DNA of 64,000 nucleotides from Lysinibacillus contaminans (lineage in GTDB: Bacteria > Bacillota > Bacilli > Bacillales_A > Planococcaceae). Below are positions 36,201 to 45,508 of this stretch, one piece after another. Where the stretch lies: the NCBI RefSeq assembly GCF_001278945.1, contig NZ_LGRV01000004.1, positions 4,507 to 68,506 on the forward strand. The letters run 5' to 3'. The translations under genes and the position numbers were made by a program. The first letter of the stretch is position 1. Each line of letters begins with the position of its first letter. The notes under the pieces are model-generated. The model did no database searches, was not told the origin of the DNA, and saw nothing but the letters and a program-made list of their open reading frames with translations.

Positions 36201-36650
36201 AGCCTTTGCCTGTACGTAGAAGTTCTCTTCAATCTCATCAAATGTAATACCACCTGTTACCGATAATGTTTTAGTCGTCGGCCCCATTGCCCCCGCTACA
36301 AATCGAGGCCACTCAGGCGTCGAAAATTCATCGACCACTTTACGTGCAATTTCTACTGCGCGCGTATTAATAGCATCAGCCTTGTCACCAAGATCATATT
36401 CATTTAATACAAGAGGGGTTCCACCAAATGTATTCGTACAAATAATATCTGCACCCGCTTCTAAATACTCGCGGTGTATTTTTTCAAGAACATCAGGTCG
36501 TGTTAGCACAAGGTTTTCATTACAGCCATCTAATTCTTCTCCACCAAAATCTTCTTCTGTTAAATTTTCATTTTGAAGCATTGTACCCATAGCGCCATCA
36601 AGGATTAAAATTCGTTTCTCTAGTTGCTCTTCAATCAAGTGCTTAGCCAT
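33219..36650 (-). CDS. metH: Cobalamin-dependent methionine synthase
   Basis: 1143 residues with all four modules. These are homocysteine-binding barrel (1-310, zinc Cys in LNCATGPEF and GGCCGTTPAHI), methyltetrahydrofolate-binding barrel (about 340-600, FIGERTNVIGSRKF), cobalamin module (about 630-860, ligand His in GDVHDIGKNL, with GLSGLLVKSA and GGAALSRRF) and the activation domain (about 890-1143, SAM site in FSFGYPACPNLEDQ). It methylates homocysteine from methyltetrahydrofolate. The start overlaps the end of the upstream yitJ-like gene by 8 bases, so folate reduction and methyl transfer are made from one SAM-riboswitch transcript. Confidence 0.96.
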   Translation of the reverse strand: MAKHLIEEQLEKRILILDGAMGTMLQNENLTEEDFGGEELDGCNENLVLTRPDVLEKIHREYLEAGADIICTNTFGGTPLVLNEYDLGDKADAINTRAVEIARKVVDEFSTPEWPRFVAGAMGPTTKTLSVTGGITFDEIEENFYVQAKALIEAGSDLILLETCQDMLNVKAGTLGVSRAFKETGKELPVMISGTIEPMGTTLAGQSIDAFYISIEHIKPLSVGLNCATGPEFMTDHIRTLSELSTGYVSCYPNAGLPDEEGCYHESPESLSQKLKGFAEKGWLNIVGGCCGTTPAHIAAIREILNDQKPRLLPESTHGHAVSGIESLLYDDSMRPLFIGERTNVIGSRKFKNLIIDGKFEEAAEIARAQVKNGAHVIDICLANPDRDELEDIRGFMQEVVKKVKVPLVIDSTDEKVIEEALKFSQGKAIINSINLEDGEERFDAVMPLVKKYGASLVVGTIDEQGMAVDRHRKLEIAERSYKLLTEKWGLAPEDIIYDPLMFPVGTGDEQYIGSAVETIEGIRLIKEKLPRTLTVLGVSNISFGLPPVGREVLNAVYLYHCTLAGLDYAIVNTEKLERYASIPQEEIDLANNLLFNTTDETLAVFTDFYRDKKKEKTEEDIPKTVEGRLAYYILEGTKEGLLEDLDAAREMYDAPLDIINGPLMKGMAEVGRLFNDNQLIVAEVLQSAGVMKAAVAHLEQFMEKDEESAGKGKMVLATVKGDVHDIGKNLVDIILSNNGYRVVDLGIKVTPTQLIEAIRKEKPDFIGLSGLLVKSAQQMVITAQDFKEAGINVPILVGGAALSRRFTETKIANEYDGPVIYSKDAMQGLEQANRLMGAETREDFLAEITESRQKRLEADEKRAARPVKEVLVKPVRTIKDASVFMPSDLRRHVKKDYSVSHLYPYVNMRTLIGHHLGLKGQVQQLLDAGDTRATELKELVDGYLQSDVLKPSGMYQFFPAQADGDDVVVYDPADSKTEIERFTFPRQQVEPFMCLADFLKTVESGEMDYIALMVVTAGQGVMAAARVLKEEGKFLESHALQSTALELAEGFAERIHQEIRDQWGFSDTTDFTMRDRFAAKYQGQRFSFGYPACPNLEDQEKLFGLLKPEDIGVNLTEGFMMEPEASVSAIVFAHPDARYFNV

Positions 36651-38490
36651 TTATACGTACCCCTTTTTTCTGTTCATCCAGTTGCTCTATATAACTCATT
36701 AATTCTAGCGTCATATCGTAACGTAAAAACGGCGTAATTAAATAAATGCCATTGAAATATTCCGCAGCTACTTCAACAAGTTCTCGTGCAATTGCAATGC
36801 CCTCTTTTGTAGCAAGTTCCTTATCATCACCACACGCTTTCATGCGCTCTAACGCATCTTCCGATAATTTAATGCCTGGTACTTCATGGTGTAAAAACTC
36901 CGCACTCTTATAACTCGTTACAGGCATAATTCCAATATATATTGGCGTTTCTAAATGTTTAGTCGTCTCATAAATTTCTATAATCTTTTCTTTTGTATAA
37001 ACAGGTTGAGAAATGAAATAATCCGCACCATGTTCTATTTTCTTCTCAAGTCGTGCCACCGCGCGGTCAAGAACACGCACATTTGGGTTAAATGCTGCTG
37101 CCACAGAAAAATTCGCTTTTTTACGTAGCGGTTTCCCTGAGAACGACACCCCTTCATTCAATTGCTTAATCAGTTGGATTAATTCCATTGAAGATACATC
37201 ATATACACTTGTTGCCCCAGGGAAATCCCCCACTTTTGTCGGGTCTCCAGTAACAGCTAAAATATCGTGAATACCCAATGCATCTAAGCCCATTAAATGT
37301 GACTGCAAGCCAATTAAATTACGGTCTCGGCACGTAATATGCGTTAGGGGACGTACACTGTGTGTGTGTTTCAGCAACGCCCCCATCGCTATATTACTAA
37401 TACGTGGCGACGCTAAAGAATTATCCGCCATCATAACCACATCTGCGCCAGCTTCATATATTTTTTTTGCGCCTTCTATAAAACCATCAATTTCTAAATG
37501 TCTTGGTGTATCTAACTCAACTATAACTGAGCGCTCACGCTTCACCTTTTCATGTAATGGTTCATACTTCGCCGGTTCTGCTTCACGTACAACTTCTATT
37601 TTTTCTGGCTTTGCAGACTTTTTTTGCACTGGTGTTAACTCTTCTAAATATTTTTTAGCCGCTGCAATATGCTTTGGTGTCGTACCACAGCAACCGCCAA
37701 TTAAACGTACACCTTGGTCACGAAGTGCCACTGCCGCACGCCCAAAATAATCTGCCTCAGATTCGTAGACAACACGCCCATCTTCTACATCTAAAAGAGA
37801 TGCATTCGGATACGCTGACATAAACGCTTTTTCAGGCAGCTCTACTCCTTCAAATGCTTGGATCGTATGATGTGGGCCTAAACGACAATTTACACCCACG
37901 ATGTCTGCACCTAAAGCTTCAAGCTCATGTAGCGCTTGATTTAGCGACATACCATTTTGTAAGACACCTGGATCATGCATCGAAACTTGCGCGATAATTG
38001 GTAATTTCGTTTTTGCTCGTAGCATCTTTAAAGTTGCTGCTAATTCTTCAATATCATAATATGTTTCAAGTAGAAGGCCATCTGGATTGCCCGCTAGTAA
38101 CACAGTTGCTTGCTCTTCAACTGTTGTTAAAATTTCTTCTAATGTCGCATCACTCTTACGAATACCGCGAATACCACCGATCGTGCCTAGTACAAACTGT
38201 CCACCATCTGCAGCTGCACGTTTAGCAATTGTAATTGCCGCTTCATTGAACTGTTGCACGCGCGATTCTAAACCGTAGCGCGCTAGTTTAATAGCATTTG
38301 CACCGTATGTATTGGTTTGAATAATATCAGCGCCTGCCGCGATATATTCACGATGAATCTTTTCAATTAACTCAGGTCGTTGCACATTCATTTCTTCGTG
38401 GCAGTACTCCAAACCATAGCCATATAACAGCGTCCCTATTGCGCCATCAGCTGTTAATACATGTGTTTTTAACTTCTCAAGCAATCCCAT
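36643..38490 (-). CDS. yitJ: Bifunctional homocysteine S-methyltransferase / methylenetetrahydrofolate reductase
   Basis: 615 residues, natural fusion as in Bacillus YitJ. Residues 1-290 are the homocysteine methyltransferase barrel (VNCRLGPHH and IGGCCGTTPKHI hold the zinc Cys). Residues 315-600 are the flavin-dependent methylenetetrahydrofolate reductase (ILAVTGDPTKVGDFPGA; FISQPVYTKEKI). It supplies methyltetrahydrofolate to MetH. An S-box riboswitch lies upstream. Confidence 0.95.
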   Translation of the reverse strand: MGLLEKLKTHVLTADGAIGTLLYGYGLEYCHEEMNVQRPELIEKIHREYIAAGADIIQTNTYGANAIKLARYGLESRVQQFNEAAITIAKRAAADGGQFVLGTIGGIRGIRKSDATLEEILTTVEEQATVLLAGNPDGLLLETYYDIEELAATLKMLRAKTKLPIIAQVSMHDPGVLQNGMSLNQALHELEALGADIVGVNCRLGPHHTIQAFEGVELPEKAFMSAYPNASLLDVEDGRVVYESEADYFGRAAVALRDQGVRLIGGCCGTTPKHIAAAKKYLEELTPVQKKSAKPEKIEVVREAEPAKYEPLHEKVKRERSVIVELDTPRHLEIDGFIEGAKKIYEAGADVVMMADNSLASPRISNIAMGALLKHTHSVRPLTHITCRDRNLIGLQSHLMGLDALGIHDILAVTGDPTKVGDFPGATSVYDVSSMELIQLIKQLNEGVSFSGKPLRKKANFSVAAAFNPNVRVLDRAVARLEKKIEHGADYFISQPVYTKEKIIEIYETTKHLETPIYIGIMPVTSYKSAEFLHHEVPGIKLSEDALERMKACGDDKELATKEGIAIARELVEVAAEYFNGIYLITPFLRYDMTLELMSYIEQLDEQKKGVRING

Positions 38491-38584
38491 AAAGCGTAGC
38501 CCTCTCTTCCTTTATCTCTGTCGCATATATCAAATTCACTCAAGCGGATTTTCACCTACCGCTATCAGATACCCGCTGAATACA

Positions 38585-38616
38585 GTAAAAAGCCTTCTTT
38601 TAAAAAGAAGGCTTTA
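38585..38616 (-). terminator. S-box-controlled terminator
   Basis: AAAGCCTTCTTTT pairs with AAAAGAAGGCTTT and is followed on the reverse strand by TTTTACTG. It sits between the aptamer and yitJ. Confidence 0.9.
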
Positions 38617-38639
38617 ACGAGTCGTAATTGTTTTTCCTT

Positions 38640-38737
38640 CTCATCTTCCGACCAAAACGGTCTACTGGATTTAGCACCTGACACAAAGTTGGTTGCTGAA
38701 GCGTCATAGGGCCAGTCCCTTAGCTTCTCTCGATAAG
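38640..38737 (-). promoter_or_regulatory. SAM-I (S-box) riboswitch aptamer
   Basis: On the reverse strand: P1 CTTATC/GATGAG, then CGAGAGAAGCTAAGGGACTG and GCCCTATGACGCTTCAGCAA, CC-x2-CTTT and GGTGCTAAATCC, all conserved S-box blocks in order. Bound SAM should promote the terminator and stop yitJ-metH expression. Confidence 0.96.
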
Positions 38738-38876
38738 AAAATTGTATGAATTTTTTAAATAATTAAAAGAATCATATCCTGTACAAACGTTGGCGTCAAG
38801 ACTATTTCACACAACAAAGTAATTTTCATCTTAAATACTTTAATTTTATGTTTCCCCTACTATTTAGAAAAAACCA

Positions 38877-40265
38877 TTACTTTAGTTTTTCTGCAATCAT
38901 TTCTCCAACATTTTTGCCATTTTGAATGCAAGCACCAATGCCGACACCAAAATACGAACATCCGGCAAGCGATAAGTTTGGATAGTTCACCTCTAACTCA
39001 GCAGTTAATCCTTTTAATGCTTCATGATGCGCTAAATCATATTTAGGCATTTGGTCAATCCATTTCGTCACATTCACTACTACTGGCTTTTCTTCTATTC
39101 CTAAGCTTTTACGCACATCCTCTAAAGCAACCACCGTAAGTTCTTCCTCTGACATCGCGCGTAGCTTCTCATACTCAGGGTTAATGCTCTTATAAAAAAG
39201 TCGAACGAGTAATTTGCTTTCTGCTGAAGTGTGCTTCCACTTCCGGCTCGTCCATGTGGCAGCATTACATTGCAAATCTGAATTATGTGACACAATAAAA
39301 CCTGTTCCATCTGCTGGCAACACTGTGTCTGGCACATCAAAGCCTAAATAAATTGTAATAGCCGACGCTGTGTTGAATTGATCAAAATACTGATTTAATG
39401 CCTCATCTCTTAATAAATGTTGCACTGCTTCATTCGGGATCGCCATGACCACATGATCTGCCACGAGTGTCTCACCATTAGCTAACAAAATCGTATAATC
39501 CTTGTCATTTTTCACAACTTGAGTTGTCGCTACACCTTTAAGTATTTCTACTTCCGTTAACGTTTCTTCTAGACGATTGATCAGTGCCGACAAGCCACTT
39601 TTAAATGAGATGAATTTTTTATTTGCCGCTTTAACATATTGCTCACGATGCATTTCAAAGCCTTTCATAATACTGCCATAATCATCTTTATAATCAATTA
39701 AATACGGTAACGTTGAAGCAATCGATAACTGGTGTAAATCTCCAGAATATACACCAGCAAGTACAGGAGCAATTTGATTTTGTACAAGTTCTTCGCCTAA
39801 ATAATACGTTAAAAACTCACCAATCGAACTTTCTTTCGTAAAGCCCACGTTCGGCATCGTAAAATCTTTTAACGCTTCCTGTTTTCCCGCTTCTGATACT
39901 AGAGTACTTGCTTCCAAAGAGGCTAAACTCATCGGAATGCCAAACGTTGAATCTGCTGGGATTGCATGTAACTCATTATTTGTGTAAATATAAGACACGC
40001 CCGTTTCGTTATATACGAGCTCTTCTTCAAAGTCTAACTCCTTCACTAACTCCATGACACCCTTATGACGTGCTACGATTGAATCTGCACCCTTTTCCAT
40101 AATAAAACCCTGCTCGTATGCTGAGTGCAGTTTCCCTCCTAAATATGTATTTTTTTCAATAAGTACAAGTTTGACATCTAAGCCCTTTTCCAACACTTGA
40201 CGTTGTAAATAATGCATCGTACATAGCCCTGTAATGCCTCCGCCTAATACAGCTACTGTCTTCAT
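38877..40265 (-). CDS. hemY: Protoporphyrinogen/coproporphyrinogen III oxidase (HemY/CgoX type)
   Basis: 462 residues. FAD-binding GGGITGL at residues 8-14 and the C-terminal FAD motif LAGCSYFGVGIGACIQNGK. FAD protein of haem synthesis. In Firmicutes this enzyme oxidises coproporphyrinogen III in the coproporphyrin-dependent pathway. No other haem genes are adjacent here. Alternative flavin amine oxidase functions are less likely given GGKLHSAYEQGFIMEKGADS near the start and GVYSGDLHQLS in the middle. Confidence 0.9.
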   Translation of the reverse strand: MKTVAVLGGGITGLCTMHYLQRQVLEKGLDVKLVLIEKNTYLGGKLHSAYEQGFIMEKGADSIVARHKGVMELVKELDFEEELVYNETGVSYIYTNNELHAIPADSTFGIPMSLASLEASTLVSEAGKQEALKDFTMPNVGFTKESSIGEFLTYYLGEELVQNQIAPVLAGVYSGDLHQLSIASTLPYLIDYKDDYGSIMKGFEMHREQYVKAANKKFISFKSGLSALINRLEETLTEVEILKGVATTQVVKNDKDYTILLANGETLVADHVVMAIPNEAVQHLLRDEALNQYFDQFNTASAITIYLGFDVPDTVLPADGTGFIVSHNSDLQCNAATWTSRKWKHTSAESKLLVRLFYKSINPEYEKLRAMSEEELTVVALEDVRKSLGIEEKPVVVNVTKWIDQMPKYDLAHHEALKGLTAELEVNYPNLSLAGCSYFGVGIGACIQNGKNVGEMIAEKLK

Positions 40266-40482
40266 CCAAACCCACTCCCATTTTCTTGTTCTATTCTATA
40301 TAGTATAAGCTTTTTTACGGCAAAATTACGCAAAACCCTTTACAAATTTAGAAACAAAAATAGAGGCTCTACACCAAAATTTGTTCTTATACTCTTTTAA
40401 CAATTATGTAAACTAAGTAATTTAGATTTGTATAACTATTATCTGTGACGAAAGCGTAGCGCCAACTTTTACAGCTATTATG

Positions 40483-40528
40483 TAAAAAAATGCCTAGTAA
40501 GTTTCCCTTTTACTTACTAGACATTTCC
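40483..40528 (-). terminator. Terminator of hemAT
   Basis: CTAGTAAG/CTTACTAG (40494-40501, 40513-40520) with flanking pairs, then a T-run on the reverse strand. Confidence 0.85.
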
Positions 40529-40537
40529 TTCGTACTA

Positions 40538-41827
40538 TTAAGTTAAATCTTGTGCAACATTCGCCAATTTATCTGCCGAGTTCGTTACTTCATCAAAAGC
40601 AAGAGACAACTCACTTACAATCCCAGTCACAGTCTTTACTTCTTTTTCCATACAGTCATTTTGACGCTTGGCTTCCATCATAGCATCTAAAATCTTATTG
40701 AATTGCCCTTCCGTTTGCACCATATTTTCTTCACCAGAAGCAACTTCCTCCTGAATATTACCTAAAGAATGAACAAGCTTGTCGGTTCGATCATTTGTAT
40801 TTTTTAGTAATTCTGCAACAGATGTCACGGATTCTTTTGTTTGATCTGATAACTTTCGGACTTCATCAGCAACAACACTGAAGCCTTTTCCAGCTTCTCC
40901 TGCCCGTGCTGCTTCGATGGCTGCATTTAGTGCCAGTAAGTTTGTTTGGTTTGCTATATTTGTTACAACACTCATAATACTTTCCATCTCTTTTGTCATA
41001 TCTGCTAGTTTTTCAATATTATCTGTAATATCGCCAAGGGAGTGGATAATATTATTCATGTTCAAAGACTGATTACGTAGTCTTTCTCTTCCTTCTAACG
41101 CCTGATTTTCAGCTAACGTTGATACATTTAACGATTTTTTAGCTAACTGCATAATTTCATCTGATTGTGTATTTAATAAATGGAAGGCAGCGTTTGTTTC
41201 TTGCGAAATAGCAGCAAGCCCTTCTGAAGATGCCACAATTTTTCTTTCAACCTCTACTTTTTCTTTCTCTACCTTTAACTTTAATTGCTCGACCGTATTT
41301 TCAAATGCTTCTAATACTAATTGTTGCTCAAAATTAGAGATTTTTGAGATTGCACGAATTGTGTTAAATTGATCTATTGGGTTCTCAACAAATTTTTCAA
41401 CCAAATCAATAAAGGTAATCGTTAAGTCCTGGAAGGCACAAATGTACCATTGAGTTTTCAAACCAATATGAACATGAACCTTAGCAATACTAACACGTCT
41501 CTTGAAAAAATCTTCATCAATCGTACCATTAAACATCTCAATGATGTGGCGACTTAATGTGATTTTCAGCTTCTCAACGGAACTATGTTTGTTAATGATG
41601 TCCGTTAAACTACGCTCAGTTCCTATCATGTCATAAAATCGATCAACGATGCGATTTATATTATCCTCTACATATAGCTTAAATGCTTTTAAATACTGTA
41701 GATCTCGCTCAGTTAAATTTAACATTTCAATTTGCTTTCGTAGAGATGGATTACTTGCCACATCCACCTTAACTGTATATTGATGTAAATCTAACACGGC
41801 AACTCTTTTTTTCTTCTGAAAAATCAC
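40538..41827 (-). CDS. hemAT: Globin-coupled aerotaxis transducer HemAT
   Basis: 429 residues from a GTG at 41827, with GAAGGA before it; the N-terminus then reads like Bacillus HemAT. Residues 30-175 are a sensor globin, with HSSVEKLKITLSRHIIEMF and the proximal His in KVHVHIGLKTQWY (about 110). The C-terminal half is a cytoplasmic methyl-accepting signalling domain with the hairpin tip NLLALNAAIEAARAGEAGKG. No membrane segment. It binds oxygen at haem and signals to CheA for aerotaxis. Confidence 0.93.
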   Translation of the reverse strand: MIFQKKKRVAVLDLHQYTVKVDVASNPSLRKQIEMLNLTERDLQYLKAFKLYVEDNINRIVDRFYDMIGTERSLTDIINKHSSVEKLKITLSRHIIEMFNGTIDEDFFKRRVSIAKVHVHIGLKTQWYICAFQDLTITFIDLVEKFVENPIDQFNTIRAISKISNFEQQLVLEAFENTVEQLKLKVEKEKVEVERKIVASSEGLAAISQETNAAFHLLNTQSDEIMQLAKKSLNVSTLAENQALEGRERLRNQSLNMNNIIHSLGDITDNIEKLADMTKEMESIMSVVTNIANQTNLLALNAAIEAARAGEAGKGFSVVADEVRKLSDQTKESVTSVAELLKNTNDRTDKLVHSLGNIQEEVASGEENMVQTEGQFNKILDAMMEAKRQNDCMEKEVKTVTGIVSELSLAFDEVTNSADKLANVAQDLT

Positions 41828-42177
41828 ACATTTTTCCTTCTTTCGCTCACATATATTTTGGAATAATAGAGTTATATTCCATTTCCGTATATATATATAT
41901 ACTACTAGGCTCACTTATATATTCAGCGACAATCTAATTATCTTATCTCTCATATCAAATTAATAGTAAAATGATCATTATATTATTAATATATATACCT
42001 TAAATAACTTCTATAAATTGTATATTTCATTTACAATTATTGATTATACACCAATTTAGAATTTTTTGTAAAATAAAATCATTAAAGGAATTTATTACCT
42101 ATTCTAACTCAAAATGCCTAATTAATAGAATGGTGTTTGGTATCCAATGGGCGATTTTCATAAACAAAAAAATAAGA

Positions 42178-42197
42178 TATCCAAAATATGGATATCC
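42178..42197 (-). terminator. Weak hairpin after the 42206 gene
   Basis: ATATCC and GGATAT form a short stem. On the reverse strand TTATTTTTTTG follows, which supports a terminator. Confidence 0.55.
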
Positions 42198-42205
42198 TGA
42201 CTATT

Positions 42206-42694
42206 TTAAAGCGTTGCCATTTTGCTCTGCAATGCACTCATTTCAATTTCTAATGCGCACGAACGCTTCTCAAAATAATAAATCCGATCATCTACTCTAT
42301 CTTCAACTGTAGAGCCTAACTTCAACATTTCAATAACATCGCCCGTAAACAGTATTAATGTGCGAAGTCCACTTTCTAATTTCCGAATTTCCTTTCCATA
42401 CTCTACAATCATCCGGCTATCAGTTTCCCCACTTTTGATATCTTTTCGATTTTCGTTTATTATCTTATCAATCACTTCATAACGATTTGTTTGACGTGAT
42501 TTTAAAACGTTCAATTTCTCTGTAAGCCTCTTTGTATCATTGTTATCCAACCGGACACTACTGTGGCTCTTGAGATATTCTACAATACTACATAATAAAG
42601 AAAGATCGTCACGTTGCCCAATTAAGATATCTTGGAGCACACGTATCTTTACTTCTCGTTCCTTTGCTTGCACTGATGAATCTGAGATGTTCAT
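42206..42694 (-). CDS. Hypothetical helical protein
   Basis: 162 residues from the ATG at 42694. A TTG at 42700 is also possible because AAAGGAG is 4 bases before it and 10 before the ATG. The protein is almost all helix with mixed charge, one Cys pair and no membrane segment. No family is recognised. It is transcribed in the same direction as hemAT but has its own ribosome-binding site and a terminator-like hairpin, so it is probably separate. Confidence 0.55.
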   Translation of the reverse strand: MNISDSSVQAKEREVKIRVLQDILIGQRDDLSLLCSIVEYLKSHSSVRLDNNDTKRLTEKLNVLKSRQTNRYEVIDKIINENRKDIKSGETDSRMIVEYGKEIRKLESGLRTLILFTGDVIEMLKLGSTVEDRVDDRIYYFEKRSCALEIEMSALQSKMATL

Positions 42695-42891
42695 ACACAA
42701 TCAGCTCCTTTAAAAAACTGTTTGCTACTATATTTCCTCGAACACCTCTAAAATAAACCATTATATCGGGAAATAATGTTTAAAATAATAAATTATATAT
42801 ATTAGAATAACACAATACACCGTGTCGAATGACTTTTTTAAACAAAAATTGCAACATAATTATAAAGACCTATAAAATACCAGTATATAGG

Positions 42892-44178
42892 TCACTCTTT
42901 TTCTAACTCCTGAAGCTTATTCTTTGCTTCCTCTACACCAGCCTCCGCTGCTAGTCGGTACCACTTTTTAGCTTCTTCAACATTTTTTTGGACACCTTCT
43001 CCTCTATTGTATATATGTCCGAGTTGTAGCTTCGCTTCCTGGTCACCTTGGAGTGCCGCTTGCTTAAACCAATGAATACCTTTTTCAATATTACGAATGC
43101 CCGCTAAACCTGTGCTCCATATAAACCCTAAATCATAAAATGCATCTACATGGTATTGTGTCGCCGCCTTTTCATACCAGTATAAAGCTTTATTTATATC
43201 CTTCTGCTGTCCTAGACTACCATTTAAATAAATGCTTCCAAGATAATACTGAGCCTCTACATATCCTGATTCTGCCGATTTTTTATATGTCAAAAAGGCC
43301 TGCTTCTCATCCGTAGAACAGCCTAATCCCTGCTCATGCATAATGCCTAACGTAAACATTGCCTCAGCCACACCATGCTCAGCTGCAAAATCGAACCACT
43401 GCTTTGCAAGCGTCATGTTTTCAGGAACGCCTTCACCATTAAAGTACATATCTGCTAAATTATTTGCAGCATCCGCATGTCCTTGCTCTGCAGCCATTTC
43501 ATACAAAGAAAATGCTCGTTCACAACTTTCTGACACGCCAATCCCTTCAAAATAATAGTTCCCTAGTGCATATTGTGCATCTGCATAACCTTGTGTTGCC
43601 GCCAATTCAAACCATTTTACAGATTTTTTTGGCAGATACGGAATATCTTCATTCTCACTATAATAATTTCCTAGCTCAAATTGTGCCTCTGGATTATTCT
43701 CTTCAATAGCCTCTTTATATAGATCAATCATTTCCTCATGGTCCAATTCATCTTCTTCAAGAGTCTCTATCTCTTCGTCCTCTTGCGCAAAAAACCATTC
43801 CAAAATATCGATCACATCATCTACAACCTCAGTTGAATACGCTAGTTTTTCAAGCGAAGCAATTTGCCAAATCTCCACATAGATTTGAAGTGGTATCGCT
43901 TCGCGCAACATATCATCATACTCAGCTAAAAGTGTTATTACGTTTTCCTGAATGGATTGTGCCTGCTTAGGGTGCACAATTTTTAAAAAACGTTGCTGAT
44001 TCTTTTTTAGTAATTCCTGCACTACTTGATAAATCATCTTTTGCAACGTCGTTAATTGCACTTCCTGAAGCGTAAGCAACATGATGTTTTGTGCAAACCA
44101 TGAATTTTGCGTTTGTACTAGCTGCTGTAATGCTTCAATACGTTCTATATTTTGTGTAGCTAAAAATTGTTTGTACAT
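42892..44178 (-). CDS. Sel1-repeat (TPR-like) protein
   Basis: 428 residues. Residues 1-150 are helical without repeats. From about 165 to 425 there are seven Sel1-type repeats of about 36 residues (AQFELGNYY..., ADAQYALGNYYFEGIGV, ADAANNLADMYFNGEGV, AEAMFTLGIMHEQGLG, and so on), each with the A-x2-LG...G pattern. Such solenoids are protein-protein scaffolds. No signal peptide, so cytosolic. Partner is unknown. Confidence 0.88.
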   Translation of the reverse strand: MYKQFLATQNIERIEALQQLVQTQNSWFAQNIMLLTLQEVQLTTLQKMIYQVVQELLKKNQQRFLKIVHPKQAQSIQENVITLLAEYDDMLREAIPLQIYVEIWQIASLEKLAYSTEVVDDVIDILEWFFAQEDEEIETLEEDELDHEEMIDLYKEAIEENNPEAQFELGNYYSENEDIPYLPKKSVKWFELAATQGYADAQYALGNYYFEGIGVSESCERAFSLYEMAAEQGHADAANNLADMYFNGEGVPENMTLAKQWFDFAAEHGVAEAMFTLGIMHEQGLGCSTDEKQAFLTYKKSAESGYVEAQYYLGSIYLNGSLGQQKDINKALYWYEKAATQYHVDAFYDLGFIWSTGLAGIRNIEKGIHWFKQAALQGDQEAKLQLGHIYNRGEGVQKNVEEAKKWYRLAAEAGVEEAKNKLQELEKE

Positions 44179-44695
44179 CGTTTCCCCCCTTAGCTATGTA
44201 AAAAAACTGCCTTTGCATTATTATATGGAAGGTAGTCAAAAAAATTGTTAAACATTTATTATTAGAAGGACTACTACTTGCACGGAAATGTATTAAAAAC
44301 AATCCTCTGCATTCATTTATACATCCCTAATTAAACCGATAAAATCACGTGTAAATGGATTGAACACTACTCAACAGGGTGTTTTCTAACAAATACTTTT
44401 GTGTACAGTTTTACATGTTCTGTATAATAGCTCGTTCAAAATACAAAAAGATTTTTTCTATAAAAGGGTACGATATTTGTCATTATTCATACCTACCTGT
44501 TTTATTAGAACAAGTTACGAGCAACCTTCAGTTTCAATTAAGTATTTTCTATATTCTACACTACTATTTCAATTTTTTTGAAATTCTAAAATTAAATAAC
44601 GCAATTATTTTATTTTCCGCATAACTTCAGGTAGAATTGTTATTATAAAAACATTTTATGACTATACTAAAACAATTCTTGGAGGAATGTAAGTA
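44179..44695. other. 517-base gap without recognised features
   Basis: AT-rich. Two overlapping + strand frames (44379-44624) have no ribosome-binding site and improbable composition. A promoter for 44696 must lie near its right end. Confidence 0.4.
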
Positions 44696-45157
44696 ATGAA
44701 AAAAATCCTTGCCGCTCTATTTGCAGCAACACTAATGTTTGCGTCTGTTGGGGCGACACTATTGATTTCTGATACACCAACTGCAGAAGCGAAATCGTAC
44801 AAATCTGGTAAGAAGGGCTTCAGCAACAATAATAACTCGAATATCCAAAAATCACAGGATAATACTAAAGATCAAAACAATGCTACAACAAATAAAAGCA
44901 ACACAACTACTAACAAAGCAGATGCTAAAAAAGGCGGCTTCTTCTCAGGCGGTCTGATGAAAGGTTTAATGTTGGGTGGATTAGCTGGGTTACTATTCGG
45001 CGGTCTCTTCGGTAACATGGGGATACTTGGTTCAATTCTTGGTCTACTAATTAATGTAGTGGCCGTTGCAGCAATTATTATGCTAGTTATGAAAATCTTT
45101 AAAATGTTCAAAGAGAAAAAACGTAAAGAGCAGGAAGCAACACAATGGAACAAATAA
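44696..45157 (+). CDS. Small exported or membrane protein with Gly-rich segment
   Basis: 153 residues. N-terminal signal sequence (residues 1-32, cleavage likely after AEA), an Asn/Lys/Thr-rich low-complexity linker (about 33-78), then a Gly/Leu-rich hydrophobic part (about 80-135) with one or two membrane helices and a basic tail. The layout recalls Tim44-like YxlE-type small membrane proteins but no specific family is claimed. GGAGGAATG precedes the ATG. It overlaps the next gene by 13 bases. Confidence 0.7.
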   Translation: MKKILAALFAATLMFASVGATLLISDTPTAEAKSYKSGKKGFSNNNNSNIQKSQDNTKDQNNATTNKSNTTTNKADAKKGGFFSGGLMKGLMLGGLAGLLFGGLFGNMGILGSILGLLINVVAVAAIIMLVMKIFKMFKEKKRKEQEATQWNK

Positions 45158-45432
45158 TTAACGAACAAGATGTTATTAACGCAATTTGCTTATCACAGGC
45201 ATATCACAAAAATGTTCGTCCAGAAGATGTCGTTGTAGAACTGATGTATGACGATGAAACAGGCTTTGGCGCAGAGGTCGAAGTTGCTGGACAAGCAGAA
45301 ATTTTAGATACTCCTGCACTGATTGGTACTTTACGCGTATGGATCAAAGATGTATTACATGGCGATCCATTTTCAACAAGTATTGAGCTTGTGTTAGACG
45401 ACGAAGAAGGCATTATTGCCAAGCTATCATAA
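45145..45432 (+). CDS. yxcD: DUF2653 (YxcD-like) protein
   Basis: 95 residues. INEQDVINAICLSQAYHKNV and VVVELMYDDETGFGAEVEV match the small YxcD family of Bacillus, of unknown function. The start lies inside the preceding gene (13-base overlap in another frame), so translation is coupled and the two products probably work together. Confidence 0.75.
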   Translation: MEQIINEQDVINAICLSQAYHKNVRPEDVVVELMYDDETGFGAEVEVAGQAEILDTPALIGTLRVWIKDVLHGDPFSTSIELVLDDEEGIIAKLS

Positions 45433-45447
45433 GCCAAAATATTAAAA

Positions 45448-45497
45448 TGGCAGTCCGAAAAATCCTATTAGCGATTTATCGGACTGCCGTTTTTTTG
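45448..45497 (+). terminator. Terminator of the 44696-45432 operon
   Basis: GGCAGTCCGA pairs with TCGGACTGCC around an AT-rich inner part, followed by GTTTTTTTG. Confidence 0.9.
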
Positions 45498-45508
45498 TAA
45501 TAATGTAT

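Noticed and set aside
44379-44624. Two overlapping + strand frames of 60-81 codons
   Set aside because: No ribosome-binding site, extreme Phe/Tyr/Ile content typical of AT-rich non-coding DNA.
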